Shown here in pieces: positions 7,971 through 16,905 of a stretch of 64,000 nucleotides of DNA (positions within the stretch are counted from its first letter, which is position 1; each line of letters begins with the position of its first letter). The DNA comes from SFWF01 sp045636705 (GTDB lineage: Bacteria > Bacillota > Clostridia > Oscillospirales > Acutalibacteraceae): positions 1 to 64,000 of the forward strand of contig JAZTYA010000037.1 of assembly GCA_045636705.1 (NCBI GenBank), in the 5' to 3' direction. The notes beneath the pieces were generated by a model. That model was not told where the DNA came from. It saw only the letters and a list, made by a program, of their open reading frames with translations, and did no database searches. A program made the translations under genes and the position numbers.

Positions 7971-7999
7971 TTGCCGTTTTATACTATTTATGATATAAT
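7971..7999 (+). promoter_or_regulatory. Promoter of the ruvC run
   Basis: TTGCCG (7971-7976), a 17-bp spacer and TATAAT (7994-7999) lie about 38 bp before the ruvC start. The potA and ruvC promoters are divergent. Between them (7824-7970) I see only AT-rich sequence. Confidence 0.8.
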
Positions 8000-8037
8000 A
8001 CTATGGAATATATTATATTGGTGGGAAGTGTGCTTTT

Positions 8038-8544
8038 TTGATAGTTTTAGGTATTGACCCCGGATATGCAATAGTTGGCTATGGCGTTGTTAATTATAAC
8101 GCTAACCGTTTTCAAATTGTTGAATATGGTGCGGTAACAACCGAGGCAAAAACCTTATTTACAAATCGCATCCAAAAAATCTATATAGACATTTGCGAAA
8201 TTATTAAAAGGACCAAGCCGGATGCGCTTTCTATTGAAAAACTTTTCTTTAATACAAACACTACAACAGCAATTGATGTAGCGCAAGCAAGAGGGGTAAT
8301 ACTTTTAGCTGCTAAAGAAAACGGCATACCCGTTTTTGAATATACACCGCTTCAGGTTAAGTCGGCAGTTACAGGTTATGGAAAGGCAGAAAAGAAACAG
8401 GTTATGGAAATGACAAAAAACCTTTTAGGCTTAAAAGCAGTTCCAAAACCCGACGATACGGCCGATGCTTTAGCAATTGCAATTTGCCATGCTCATTCGG
8501 CAGGTTCACTATTAGGTGCTATAAATTCAGGAGGACAAATATAA
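8038..8544 (+). CDS. ruvC: Crossover junction endodeoxyribonuclease RuvC
   Basis: This is the 168-residue Holliday junction resolvase. The four catalytic acids are visible: D7 in GIDPG, E67 in ALSIEKLF, and D140 and D143 in KPDDTADA. The start is a TTG (8038), the only start codon that leaves the family N terminus intact. GGGAAG lies about 11 nt upstream. It overlaps ruvA by one base (TAATG), so the resolvase and branch-migration motor are translated together. Confidence 0.95.
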   Translation: MIVLGIDPGYAIVGYGVVNYNANRFQIVEYGAVTTEAKTLFTNRIQKIYIDICEIIKRTKPDALSIEKLFFNTNTTTAIDVAQARGVILLAAKENGIPVFEYTPLQVKSAVTGYGKAEKKQVMEMTKNLLGLKAVPKPDDTADALAIAICHAHSAGSLLGAINSGGQI

Positions 8545-9146
8545 TGATTTCATCTTTAAGAGGAAAGCTAATTTTTTCTGATGTAAATACTGCTGTTATT
8601 GAATGCGGCGGTGTTGGAATGAAATGCTTTATTAGTCTTAACACGCACGCAGGTCTTCCAAAGGTTGGAAGCGAAGCCTTTTTGTATACATACCTATCAG
8701 TTAGAGAGGATGCTCTTGATTTGTATGGTTTTAGCACTGAGGCTGAGCTTGAATGCTTTAAACTCTTGATTTCTGTAAATGGTGTCGGCGCTAAAATGGC
8801 AATAGCCTTGCTTTCGGAATTTACAGGGGATAAAATCGCATTCTATATTGTTTCAGGCGATGCAAAGTCTTTAACAAAGGCTAGTGGCGTAGGACCAAAA
8901 CTTGCTCAAAGAATTTGCTTAGAATTAAAGGATAAGCTTTCAAAAGGACCAATTGAGCTATCAAGCGATGCTGTAGCGGTTTCAACAGTCGGTAAATCGT
9001 CGGCTTCTTCTGAGGCGGTTGCCGCATTAGTTTCTTTAGGATTTTCGCAAAGCGAAGCTTCCTTGGCTGTGGCTTCACTTGACCAGTCATTGCCGACTGA
9101 GGAACTTATTAAAGGCGGACTTAAAAATCTTTCAAGGCAGGTGTAA
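8544..9146 (+). CDS. ruvA: Holliday junction branch migration protein RuvA
   Basis: This 200-residue protein has an N-terminal OB fold (residues 1-63), a helix-hairpin-helix region (VNGVGAKMAIALLSE and ASGVGPKLAQRICLELKDK) that grips the DNA backbone, and a C-terminal domain that docks RuvB. The start ATG at 8544 has AGGAGG upstream, inside the end of ruvC. RuvA tetramers hold the junction while RuvB pumps DNA. Confidence 0.95.
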   Translation: MISSLRGKLIFSDVNTAVIECGGVGMKCFISLNTHAGLPKVGSEAFLYTYLSVREDALDLYGFSTEAELECFKLLISVNGVGAKMAIALLSEFTGDKIAFYIVSGDAKSLTKASGVGPKLAQRICLELKDKLSKGPIELSSDAVAVSTVGKSSASSEAVAALVSLGFSQSEASLAVASLDQSLPTEELIKGGLKNLSRQV

Positions 9147-9149
9147 AGT

Positions 9150-10184
9150 ATGGACGAATATAATTTTGAAGGAAGAATGGTTGCTCCCGAATATTCGGGC
9201 TCGGCTGACGAGGTTGAAAACTCTTTAAGACCAAAAACTTTAAACGATTATATCGGTCAGGACAAGGCAAAGGAAAACCTTGAAATATATATCAAGGCGG
9301 CAAAAGCCAGACACGAGTCGCTTGACCACGTTTTGCTTTACGGACCTCCAGGCCTTGGAAAAACAACCCTTTCTAACATTATTGCAAGAGAAATGGGCGT
9401 AAACATTAGAATTACTTCGGGACCGGCAATTGAAAAGCAGGGTGACTTAGTAGCTATACTTACAAATCTTTCTGAGGGCGATGTACTCTTTATCGATGAA
9501 ATCCATAGACTTCCTAAAACGGTTGAAGAGGTACTTTATCCCGTTATGGAGGATTTTTCTCTCGATATCATAATAGGCAAAGGCCCTTCAGCTCGTTCAA
9601 TTAGACTTGACGTGCCGCATTTTACCTTGGTTGGAGCAACTACAAGGTCTGGTCAGTTAACAGCGCCCTTACGCGACCGTTTTGGCGTGCTTTTAAGACT
9701 TGAACTTTATACGCCAGAACAGTTGGCTCAAATTGTTGAACGTTCGGCAGGTATTTTAGGCATTGAAATTAAGCCTGACGGTGCCTTAGAAATTGCTTCA
9801 CGTTCAAGAGGCACTCCGAGAATTGCAAACCGACTTCTTAAAAGAGTTCGTGACATTTGCGAGATACAGTTCGACGGCGTCATTACCGAAGAGGTTGCAA
9901 GAGCAGCGCTTGAACGTTTTGAAATTGATGAATTAGGTCTTGATGATTTTGACCGCAGAATGCTTCGCACAATAATTACAAATTATGGCGGCGGCCCTGT
10001 AGGTCTTGATACGTTAGCGGCTGCCTTAGGCGAAGAAAGCATCACAATTGAGGACGTATATGAACCCTATTTAATGCAAATAGGTTTCTTAACAAGAACT
10101 CCTCGTGGACGTTGTGTTACAAAACTGGCGTATGAGCACCTTGGAATTAATTTTACAGGGGATAACAACCAAATTACTTTTTAA
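9150..10184 (+). CDS. ruvB: Holliday junction branch migration ATPase RuvB
   Basis: This is a 344-residue AAA+ motor. Walker A is GPPGLGKTT, Walker B LFIDEIHRL, sensor 1 is in GATTRSG, and the arginine finger is in APLRDRFG. A C-terminal winged helix follows. It starts 3 bp after ruvA, completing the ruvCAB order. Length and motifs are normal. Confidence 0.97.
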   Translation: MDEYNFEGRMVAPEYSGSADEVENSLRPKTLNDYIGQDKAKENLEIYIKAAKARHESLDHVLLYGPPGLGKTTLSNIIAREMGVNIRITSGPAIEKQGDLVAILTNLSEGDVLFIDEIHRLPKTVEEVLYPVMEDFSLDIIIGKGPSARSIRLDVPHFTLVGATTRSGQLTAPLRDRFGVLLRLELYTPEQLAQIVERSAGILGIEIKPDGALEIASRSRGTPRIANRLLKRVRDICEIQFDGVITEEVARAALERFEIDELGLDDFDRRMLRTIITNYGGGPVGLDTLAAALGEESITIEDVYEPYLMQIGFLTRTPRGRCVTKLAYEHLGINFTGDNNQITF

Positions 10185-10197
10185 GGTTTAGGTAAAA

Positions 10198-11064
10198 ATG
10201 AGATTTGTAGATGATTTTAGCGATTATGAGCTTATAGACGCCGAAGGCGGAGAACGACTTGAACGTTGGGGAAATATTATTCTTATAAGACCTGACCCAC
10301 AAATTATGTGGAGTGCTAAGAGAACTGATAAAAGATGGCAGGATGCCCATGCTATTTATCATCGTTCTTCAAAAGGCGGAGGATATTGGGAGCCCTTAAA
10401 AAAGGTCCCTGATGTTTGGTCGATTGAATATAATAATTTAACCTTTAGGCTAAAACCTATGGGATTTAAGCATACAGGTCTTTTTCCCGAACAGGCAGTG
10501 AACTGGAAGTTAGCAGAAGAACTTATTACCTCGGCAAACAGACCTATATCGGTTCTTAATATGTTTGCATATACAGGCGGTGCTTCGGTTGCTTGCTTAA
10601 AAGCAGGTGCAACAGTTACACACGTTGACGCGTCAAAAGGTATGGTTCAGTGGGCTAAGGAAAATGCACAAGCCTCGGGACTTGGGGATAAACCTTGTCG
10701 ATGGATTGTCGATGATTGCCTTAAATTTGTAAAAAGGGAAATAAGACGCGGTAAAAAGTACGATGCAATTATCATGGACCCTCCTTCATACGGTAGAGGC
10801 CCTGGCGGAGAGGTTTGGAAACTTGAGCAACAAATAGGAGAACTTTTGACCGATACGGCAAAACTCTTATCGGACAAGCCTTTATTCTTGTTTTTGAACT
10901 CCTATACAGGTGGACTTTCTCCAACAATTTTAAATTATATGGTTAAAACCCTTATGCCTTCTTCTAAAAACAGCTCCGTTTATACAGAAGAAATTGGCTT
11001 AAAGGTTACTAATAAGGATATAGTTTTGCCTTGCGGCAACACAACTGTTTGGATTGGCGGATAA
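10198..11064 (+). CDS. Class I SAM-dependent RNA methyltransferase (RlmI/RlmK-like)
   Basis: This 288-residue methyltransferase has a Rossmann SAM-binding motif (LNMFAYTGGASVACLKAGA, near residues 118-136), the acidic ribose-binding DASKGMVQWAKEN, and the catalytic-pocket motif IIMDPPSYGRGP. The DPPSYG form is shared with 23S rRNA methyltransferases of the RlmI and RlmKL type. No PUA domain is visible, so the modified base and position cannot be assigned. It starts 13 bp after ruvB and ends 1 bp before the ecfA1 start. Confidence 0.8.
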   Translation: MRFVDDFSDYELIDAEGGERLERWGNIILIRPDPQIMWSAKRTDKRWQDAHAIYHRSSKGGGYWEPLKKVPDVWSIEYNNLTFRLKPMGFKHTGLFPEQAVNWKLAEELITSANRPISVLNMFAYTGGASVACLKAGATVTHVDASKGMVQWAKENAQASGLGDKPCRWIVDDCLKFVKREIRRGKKYDAIIMDPPSYGRGPGGEVWKLEQQIGELLTDTAKLLSDKPLFLFLNSYTGGLSPTILNYMVKTLMPSSKNSSVYTEEIGLKVTNKDIVLPCGNTTVWIGG

Positions 11065-11065
11065 A

Positions 11066-11917
11066 ATGAATTCGATTATTAAATTTAAGGATGTTTCATT
11101 TAAATATTCGGGAGATGAACCTTCATCAAGCGTATTAGAAAACTTTTCTCTTGAAATTGAGAAGGGTACTTTTAACGTTATTCTAGGACACAACGCTTCG
11201 GGCAAAAGCACCGTTGCAAAGCTTATGAATGGACTTCTTAAACCTACAAGTGGCAGCGTCTTGGTTGAAGACTTCGATACTTTAAATGAGGAAACAGACC
11301 TTGAGGTTAAAAGAAGGGTTGGTCTTATTTTCCAAAACCCAGATAATCAAATCGTTTCTTCCATCGTTGAAGAGGACGTTGCTTTTGGTCCTGAAAATTT
11401 AGGGCTAGAACCTTCTGAAATCAGAAAAAGGGTTGATTTTGCTTTAAAAACGGTTGATATGTACGACTTTAAGGATAGACCTACTCACAAGCTTTCCGGT
11501 GGTCAAAAGCAGAGGGTTGCAATTGCGGGAATTTTTGCTATGGAACCGGACTGTATTGTTTTGGATGAGCCTACTGCTATGTTAGACCCGGGTGGCAGAC
11601 GTGAGGTTTTGGATGCTATTTGGCACCTAAACCGTGAAAAAGGCATTACAATCGTTTTAATAACTCATTTTATGGAAGAAACTGAAAACGCCGATAGAGT
11701 TATTGTTATGACTGATGGTAAAATTACCGCTGACGGTAAGCCTGAAGAGGTTTTCTCTAAACCTTTAGAAATTTTAGAGGCTGGACTAGCTTTACCACAG
11801 ACAACAGAGCTTTTATATGAACTAAAACAAATGGGAGCAGACCTTTCGGCAGATATCATTTCCCTAGATGAATGCGTATCAAAAATAGCAGCAGCACTTA
11901 ATTTGGAGGCTAAATAA
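11066..11917 (+). CDS. ecfA1: ECF transporter ATPase EcfA1
   Basis: This is the 283-residue first ATPase of an energy-coupling factor vitamin/metal transporter. Walker A is GHNASGKST, Q-loop FQNPDNQ, signature LSGGQKQR, Walker B CIVLDEPTAMLD and the switch is ITHFMEE. I use the ATG at 11066. An in-frame TTG at 11054 inside the methyltransferase end is possible but less likely. With EcfA2 and EcfT it forms the shared module that docks different substrate-binding EcfS proteins. No EcfS gene is adjacent. Confidence 0.93.
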   Translation: MNSIIKFKDVSFKYSGDEPSSSVLENFSLEIEKGTFNVILGHNASGKSTVAKLMNGLLKPTSGSVLVEDFDTLNEETDLEVKRRVGLIFQNPDNQIVSSIVEEDVAFGPENLGLEPSEIRKRVDFALKTVDMYDFKDRPTHKLSGGQKQRVAIAGIFAMEPDCIVLDEPTAMLDPGGRREVLDAIWHLNREKGITIVLITHFMEETENADRVIVMTDGKITADGKPEEVFSKPLEILEAGLALPQTTELLYELKQMGADLSADIISLDECVSKIAAALNLEAK

Positions 11918-12787
11918 TTGGCTTTTTTAGAGGTAAAAAATTTATCGCACATTTTCGGCAGCGGAACACCCGATAAGAAGGTTGCCGTAAAAGACATATC
12001 TTTTTCACTTGAAGAGGGACAAATACTCGGAATTATCGGACATACAGGTTCGGGCAAATCAACCTTGCTTGCTCATCTTAACGGTCTTATGAAACCAACC
12101 GAGGGAAGTGTTTTGATTCAAGGAAAGGATATTTGGGAAAATCCAAAAGAGATTACTAAAGTAAGGTCGCAAGTTGGCCTTGTTTTCCAATACCCTGAAT
12201 ATCAACTTTTTGAAGATACGGTTTATAAAGATATTTGTTTCGGTCCCGAAAATTTGGGTCTTTCAGGCGATGAACTTGACAAAACGGTTCGAAACGCAGC
12301 AAATATTATGAAAATTGATGCCGAGCTTTTTGAAAAGTCTCCTTTTGATTTGTCAGGTGGACAAAAACGCCGAGTAGCAATAGCTGGCGTTTTAGCAATG
12401 AATCCAAAGGTAATTGTTTTTGACGAGCCGACAGCCGGTCTTGACCCTATTGGAAAAGCGACAATTTTTAATGCAATTTGTGAATATAGAGACAAATATA
12501 ACGCGGTTGTTATAATTGTTTCTCATTCAATGGAGGAAATTGCCGCAATATGTGATAAGGTTTTAGTTATGAACGAGGGCAATGCAGTAACCTTCGGTGA
12601 AACCAGAGAAGTATTTGCAAAAGCAGACCAACTAAAGAGCCTAGGACTTAACGTTCCTATGATTACAAATATATTTATTGAACTGTCAAAAAAATATAAA
12701 GGTATTGAAAGAAACGTTTTAACGGTTAAGGAAGCTATTAATTTTCTTTCTCCTTTAATTGAAAAAAGGAGGGATACTAATGCTTAA
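11918..12787 (+). CDS. ecfA2: ECF transporter ATPase EcfA2
   Basis: This 289-residue ATPase has Walker A GHTGSGKSTL, Q-loop FQYPEYQ, signature LSGGQKRR and Walker B VIVFDEPTAGLD. The start is TTG at 11918, with GGAGG 9 nt upstream and no ATG available near the family N terminus. It abuts ecfA1 and overlaps ecfT by 8 bp, so the three are clearly one translational unit. Confidence 0.93.
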   Translation: MAFLEVKNLSHIFGSGTPDKKVAVKDISFSLEEGQILGIIGHTGSGKSTLLAHLNGLMKPTEGSVLIQGKDIWENPKEITKVRSQVGLVFQYPEYQLFEDTVYKDICFGPENLGLSGDELDKTVRNAANIMKIDAELFEKSPFDLSGGQKRRVAIAGVLAMNPKVIVFDEPTAGLDPIGKATIFNAICEYRDKYNAVVIIVSHSMEEIAAICDKVLVMNEGNAVTFGETREVFAKADQLKSLGLNVPMITNIFIELSKKYKGIERNVLTVKEAINFLSPLIEKRRDTNA

Positions 12788-13589
12788 TGATATAACCTTC
12801 GGCCAATATTTTATCGGCAATTCAATTGTTCATAAGCTTGACGCCAGAATAAAACTTGTTTTACTTGTCTTTTTAATTGTTTTACTTTTTGTTGCAGGAA
12901 ACTTAGTTTCTCTTGGAGTTTGTTTAGTTTTAATTTTTGGAATTATGCTTTTATCAAAAATTCCGTTCAGACTTTATATTAAAAATATAAAAGTCATTAT
13001 TCCAATAATTCTCTTTACGGCAATCTTAAATCTGATTTATACAAAGACAGGAATTTTGCTTTTTTCTGTTTGGAAGTTTGAGGTTTGGTCCGACGGTATA
13101 ATAAAGGCTGTTTTTGTAGCATTAAGGGTTCTTTTGCTTATTTTAACAAGTTCGGTTTTAACCTATACAACAACACCTAATGACCTTACCTATGCCATTG
13201 AAAAACTATTAAAACCGTTATCTCTTATCGGACTTGGTGAACCTGTTCATATTATGTCAATGATGATGACGATTGCTCTTCGATTTATTCCTACGTTAAT
13301 CGAGGAAACCGAGAAGATAATGAACGCTCAGAAGGCTAGGGGAGCAGATATTGACAGCGGCGGCATTTTAAAGAAAATTAAGGCGCTTTTGCCAATTATA
13401 ATTCCACTTTTGCTTTCCTCTGTTAAACGAGCTTTAGAACTTGCGGAAGCTATGGAATCGCGTTGCTATAACGGTGGCAAAGGAAAAACCAGAATGAAGC
13501 AAATGAAAACGTCTTTAAAGGATTACGTTGCTATTCTTCTGGCGCTTATAACCCTGACATTAGTGATTTTAATTAATATTTATTTTTAG
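12780..13589 (+). CDS. ecfT: ECF transporter transmembrane protein EcfT
   Basis: This 269-residue membrane scaffold has about five to six hydrophobic segments and the two arginine-containing coupling-helix motifs of the family: KARGAD near residue 190 and ESRCY near residue 233. The ATG at 12780 has AAAGGAGGG upstream, inside ecfA2. It links the ATPase pair to exchangeable EcfS subunits encoded elsewhere, typically for vitamins. Confidence 0.93.
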   Translation: MLNDITFGQYFIGNSIVHKLDARIKLVLLVFLIVLLFVAGNLVSLGVCLVLIFGIMLLSKIPFRLYIKNIKVIIPIILFTAILNLIYTKTGILLFSVWKFEVWSDGIIKAVFVALRVLLLILTSSVLTYTTTPNDLTYAIEKLLKPLSLIGLGEPVHIMSMMMTIALRFIPTLIEETEKIMNAQKARGADIDSGGILKKIKALLPIIIPLLLSSVKRALELAEAMESRCYNGGKGKTRMKQMKTSLKDYVAILLALITLTLVILINIYF

Positions 13590-13597
13590 GAGAAAAA

Positions 13598-14329
13598 ATG
13601 AGAGTTCTTTTAAAAATATCATTTTTAGGAACTGCCTATCATGGATGGCAGGTGCAACCAAACGGTATAACTGTACAGGAAAAAATGCAGGATGCTTTGG
13701 AGTCTTTTTATAGCACAAGACCCAATTTAAGTGGTTGCAGTCGTACCGATGCCGGCGTGCACGCTAACGAGTTTTACTGTCATTATGATATTGATAGAGA
13801 AATTCCAACAAAAGGAATTGTTCACTCGTTAAATGCAGTTCTACCTAATGATATAGTTGTTTTATCTGCTCAATACGTTGATGAAGATTTTCATTCAAGA
13901 TATTCTGCAAAGGGCAAAAATTATATTTATAAAATTCATAATTCCAATACAATGAGTCCCTTTAATTCTGATAGAATGTTGTTTATAAATAGGGAATTAA
14001 ATCTTGATTTAATGAATGAGTTTTGCAATAGAATTATAGGAGAATATGATTTTGTCGGCTTTTCTTCTTCTGGAAGAACGGTTACCGATACCGTTAGAAA
14101 GATTACCGATTGCAGTGTAACAAAAGAAGGTGACGAGGTAACTCTTTCTGTTACTGCTAACGGCTTTTTATACAATATGGTAAGAATTATTACCGGTACG
14201 GCAATTTCGGTTTCTGACGGCAAAATAGACCCTTTTAAGACCGAAGAGATTATACTTTCTAAAGACAGGAATCTTGCAGGCTTTACTGCTCCTGCGCACG
14301 GACTGTATCTTAATAAAGTAATTTATTAA
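13598..14329 (+). CDS. truA: tRNA pseudouridine(38-40) synthase TruA
   Basis: This 243-residue enzyme isomerises uridines 38-40 in tRNA anticodon stems. The catalytic aspartate lies in SGCSRTDAGVHANEF near residue 52. FLGTAYHGWQVQPNG and FLYNMVRIITGT are also characteristic. AGGAG precedes the ATG. It directly follows ecfT, the common Firmicutes arrangement ecfA1-ecfA2-ecfT-truA. Confidence 0.95.
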   Translation: MRVLLKISFLGTAYHGWQVQPNGITVQEKMQDALESFYSTRPNLSGCSRTDAGVHANEFYCHYDIDREIPTKGIVHSLNAVLPNDIVVLSAQYVDEDFHSRYSAKGKNYIYKIHNSNTMSPFNSDRMLFINRELNLDLMNEFCNRIIGEYDFVGFSSSGRTVTDTVRKITDCSVTKEGDEVTLSVTANGFLYNMVRIITGTAISVSDGKIDPFKTEEIILSKDRNLAGFTAPAHGLYLNKVIY

Positions 14330-14345
14330 ATAAAGGATTAATATA

Positions 14346-15608
14346 ATGTCAAAGTATGCAAAGAAAAAGGTTACCGCAAAGGCGACTCAACGAAAAGTTA
14401 ATAAAAAAACTGCTTCTGACCAAATAGTAATGCGCTCGTCTCAACGAGATAGCGTACCCAAGAAAAAGCGTCCCGCAAAGCAGAAAAACAATTCTGGTTT
14501 GCGTTTTAAGGGTTTTGTTTTTTCGGCAGCGGTTTTAATCTTTTGCGTTGCTGCCTTTATTATTATAAATCTTCTGCATCCAATAGGAACCCTTGAGTAT
14601 ATAAGCAATTCACTTTCGGCTTTTGGGTCAGGGAAATATCCCGTTTCGCTTGATGGCGGCGAAACCTTACAGGTTAGCAGACAAAATACGTCTTATTTTA
14701 TTTTATCAAAGACAAATATCGACGTTTTGGGTTCAGGCGGAAAACCCGTCTCAACCACTCAACACGGCTTTTTGAACCCGGTTCTTAAAACTTCGGACGT
14801 TAGATATCTTGTATATGACCAAGGTGGCAAGGGACTTAAGATTTTCAATAACAATAAAACCTTGGTTTCAAAAAAATATGATAACGAAATTATTGCGGCT
14901 ACAATTGGTAAAGACGGCACTTATGCCGTGGCAACAAGAGCCGAAGGTTATCAGTCTGCTGTAACTGTTACAAACAAGAATGAGAAGAATTTGTTTGAAT
15001 GGTATTGTGTTGACGAAACAATCAACGAGGTTGCTTTATCGGATAACGGGAATACTCTTGTTACGGCTTCTATGAAGGTTGAAAACGGCAAATTTAAGAC
15101 AACGGTAAACGTTTTAAAATATAATTCTGCTTCACCTATATTTTCTTATGAGTTTGATGACGTAGTTTTATCTATAGAGATAAGCGGAAATAAAAGAGCG
15201 GTTGTTGCTTTAAACGATAGACTTGTTTTTATTAACCTTAAAAACGGAAGCACAACTAATACGGCGTCAAATTATCAAATTAATATATTTAAAAGATTCG
15301 GAAATTTAATTTTAACCTGCTCTTCGCTTGCGGCTAATAAGCAAGAAACTCAGGTTACGCTTTATAGATTTAACGGCGACGTTATTGACAACTTTAGTTT
15401 TTCTTTAGGTGTAGATGATATTTCATATTTCAAAGGAAAGTATTTCATTCTTTCGGATTCAATTATCTATAGATTAACCAAAAAAGGCGCTCAATTGATG
15501 AGCAAGGAATGTAGTTTTGACGTTAACAGAATCGTAGCTTTATCGGCAGATAGCGTTGCTACTGTTAGTTATTCAAAAATAGAAAAATATTCTTTGGCAG
15601 GAGGCTAA
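14346..15608 (+). CDS. DUF5711 family membrane-anchored protein
   Basis: This 420-residue protein has a very basic N-terminal 50 residues (many Lys and Arg), one transmembrane helix (about residues 52-75) and a large extracytoplasmic part of repeating beta-strand character, like a beta-propeller (phrases such as DGTYAVATRAEGYQS and SDNGNTLVTAS). I recognise the DUF5711 pattern seen in Clostridia. Its function is unknown. It lies between truA and cvpA in a close run, so it is expressed with housekeeping and envelope genes. Confidence 0.75.
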   Translation: MSKYAKKKVTAKATQRKVNKKTASDQIVMRSSQRDSVPKKKRPAKQKNNSGLRFKGFVFSAAVLIFCVAAFIIINLLHPIGTLEYISNSLSAFGSGKYPVSLDGGETLQVSRQNTSYFILSKTNIDVLGSGGKPVSTTQHGFLNPVLKTSDVRYLVYDQGGKGLKIFNNNKTLVSKKYDNEIIAATIGKDGTYAVATRAEGYQSAVTVTNKNEKNLFEWYCVDETINEVALSDNGNTLVTASMKVENGKFKTTVNVLKYNSASPIFSYEFDDVVLSIEISGNKRAVVALNDRLVFINLKNGSTTNTASNYQINIFKRFGNLILTCSSLAANKQETQVTLYRFNGDVIDNFSFSLGVDDISYFKGKYFILSDSIIYRLTKKGAQLMSKECSFDVNRIVALSADSVATVSYSKIEKYSLAGG

Positions 15609-15611
15609 TTT

Positions 15612-16310
15612 ATGAACCTTGTACTCGATATTTTAGTTGTTGCAATTATTCTTATTTGTGTTTTAATTTCGGCAAAGAAAGGCTTTGTTAGAACCTTGAT
15701 TTCGGCTGTTGGTTTTGTTGTTGCTATTATTTTGGCAGTTACTCTTTCAGGACCGATTGCTTCTTCGATTTCAAGTGAATACGTTAGGCCTGCAATTGAG
15801 GAAAAAACCGCTTCAATACTTGCAGACACGGCAGGAAATAGTCTAAATGAAGCAGCCGACACAATTTGGGACCAACTTCCAAGCTTTGTTGTTGGCGCCG
15901 CTGCATCTGCAGGTGTTACCGAAGAAAGCTTAGGTCAAAGCATTTTAGAATCAACTGCAAACACGGCGCAGGGCCTTGCAACCGACATAACAGACAAACT
16001 CTTTATGCCTGTTGTTGAAAACCTACTTAAGGGTATTGCGACCTTCGTTTTATTCTTAATATTAATGATTGTAGTTTCATTGCTTTCAAGAATTTTAAAC
16101 AAGCTTTTCAGCGGTAAAGTTTTTGGCAAATTTAATCGTGCTTTAGGCGGAGTTTTAGGTGCGGTTAAGGGTCTCGTTTTTGCCGTAGTATTTTGCGTTT
16201 TAATTTCAGTGTTTGTAGGATTATCTGAAAACGGTTTCCTGTCTATTACCCAAGATACAATAGATTCTACATATATTTTCTCTAAGGTTTTAGAAATTTT
16301 TTCTTTATAA
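15612..16310 (+). CDS. CvpA family membrane protein
   Basis: This 232-residue protein has an N-terminal helix pair (LDILVVAIILICVLISAKKGFVRTLI), an amphipathic middle section and two C-terminal membrane segments ending in ALGGVLGAVKGLVFAVVFCVL, typical of the colicin V production protein family. In Firmicutes this family is linked to envelope homeostasis rather than colicin. GGAGG precedes the ATG, 3 bp after the DUF5711 gene. Confidence 0.82.
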   Translation: MNLVLDILVVAIILICVLISAKKGFVRTLISAVGFVVAIILAVTLSGPIASSISSEYVRPAIEEKTASILADTAGNSLNEAADTIWDQLPSFVVGAAASAGVTEESLGQSILESTANTAQGLATDITDKLFMPVVENLLKGIATFVLFLILMIVVSLLSRILNKLFSGKVFGKFNRALGGVLGAVKGLVFAVVFCVLISVFVGLSENGFLSITQDTIDSTYIFSKVLEIFSL

Positions 16311-16323
16311 TCAGGTGTAAGTT

Positions 16324-16905
16324 ATGAAAAATATGTTGACAATTCCAAATGTAATTTCTTTCTTTAGAATATTACTTATTCCGCTTTTTGCAGTTGTATA
16401 TTTTAGAGATGAACTTGAAAACCACTTTTTCTTGGCATTTTTAATAGTGTTAATAAGCGGTATAAGTGATGTTGCTGATGGTTTAATCGCCAGAAAATTC
16501 AATATGGTGTCAGACTTAGGGAAGGTCTTAGACCCGATAGCGGACAAGCTGACTCAAGCAGTGGTGCTGCTCTGTATAACAATTAACCACATGGTTATTC
16601 TACCTACATTTATTGTTCTGTTTATAAAGGAATTGTTGACCATGTTTGCCGCTATTCATATTCTTTCTAACGGCACTAAGCCAATTTCATCCCGTTGGTT
16701 TGGAAAACTTTCTACCGTAGTTGTTTTTATTACAATGGCTTATGCCATTATTGTAGATATATATTCGCTACCCGAAATACCGCTTTATGTTTTAAACATT
16801 ATTGCTATTGTTTGTATGCTTATCTCGGTTCGCGGTTATTTTAAGATGTTTAAAAGTGAAGTTAAAGGAGAAGTAGTTAATGATGAAGCTTTGTCAAAGA
16901 TGTAA
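16324..16905 (+). CDS. pgsA: CDP-diacylglycerol--glycerol-3-phosphate 3-phosphatidyltransferase
   Basis: This 193-residue membrane enzyme makes phosphatidylglycerol phosphate. The CDP-alcohol transferase motif is complete in DVADGLIARKF followed by DLGKVLDPIADK, with its conserved Asp, Gly, Ala and Arg positions. The N terminus MLTIPNVISFFRILLIPLF is typical of PgsA. The last 26 bp overlap the clpE start, so the two are coupled. Confidence 0.93.
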   Translation: MKNMLTIPNVISFFRILLIPLFAVVYFRDELENHFFLAFLIVLISGISDVADGLIARKFNMVSDLGKVLDPIADKLTQAVVLLCITINHMVILPTFIVLFIKELLTMFAAIHILSNGTKPISSRWFGKLSTVVVFITMAYAIIVDIYSLPEIPLYVLNIIAIVCMLISVRGYFKMFKSEVKGEVVNDEALSKM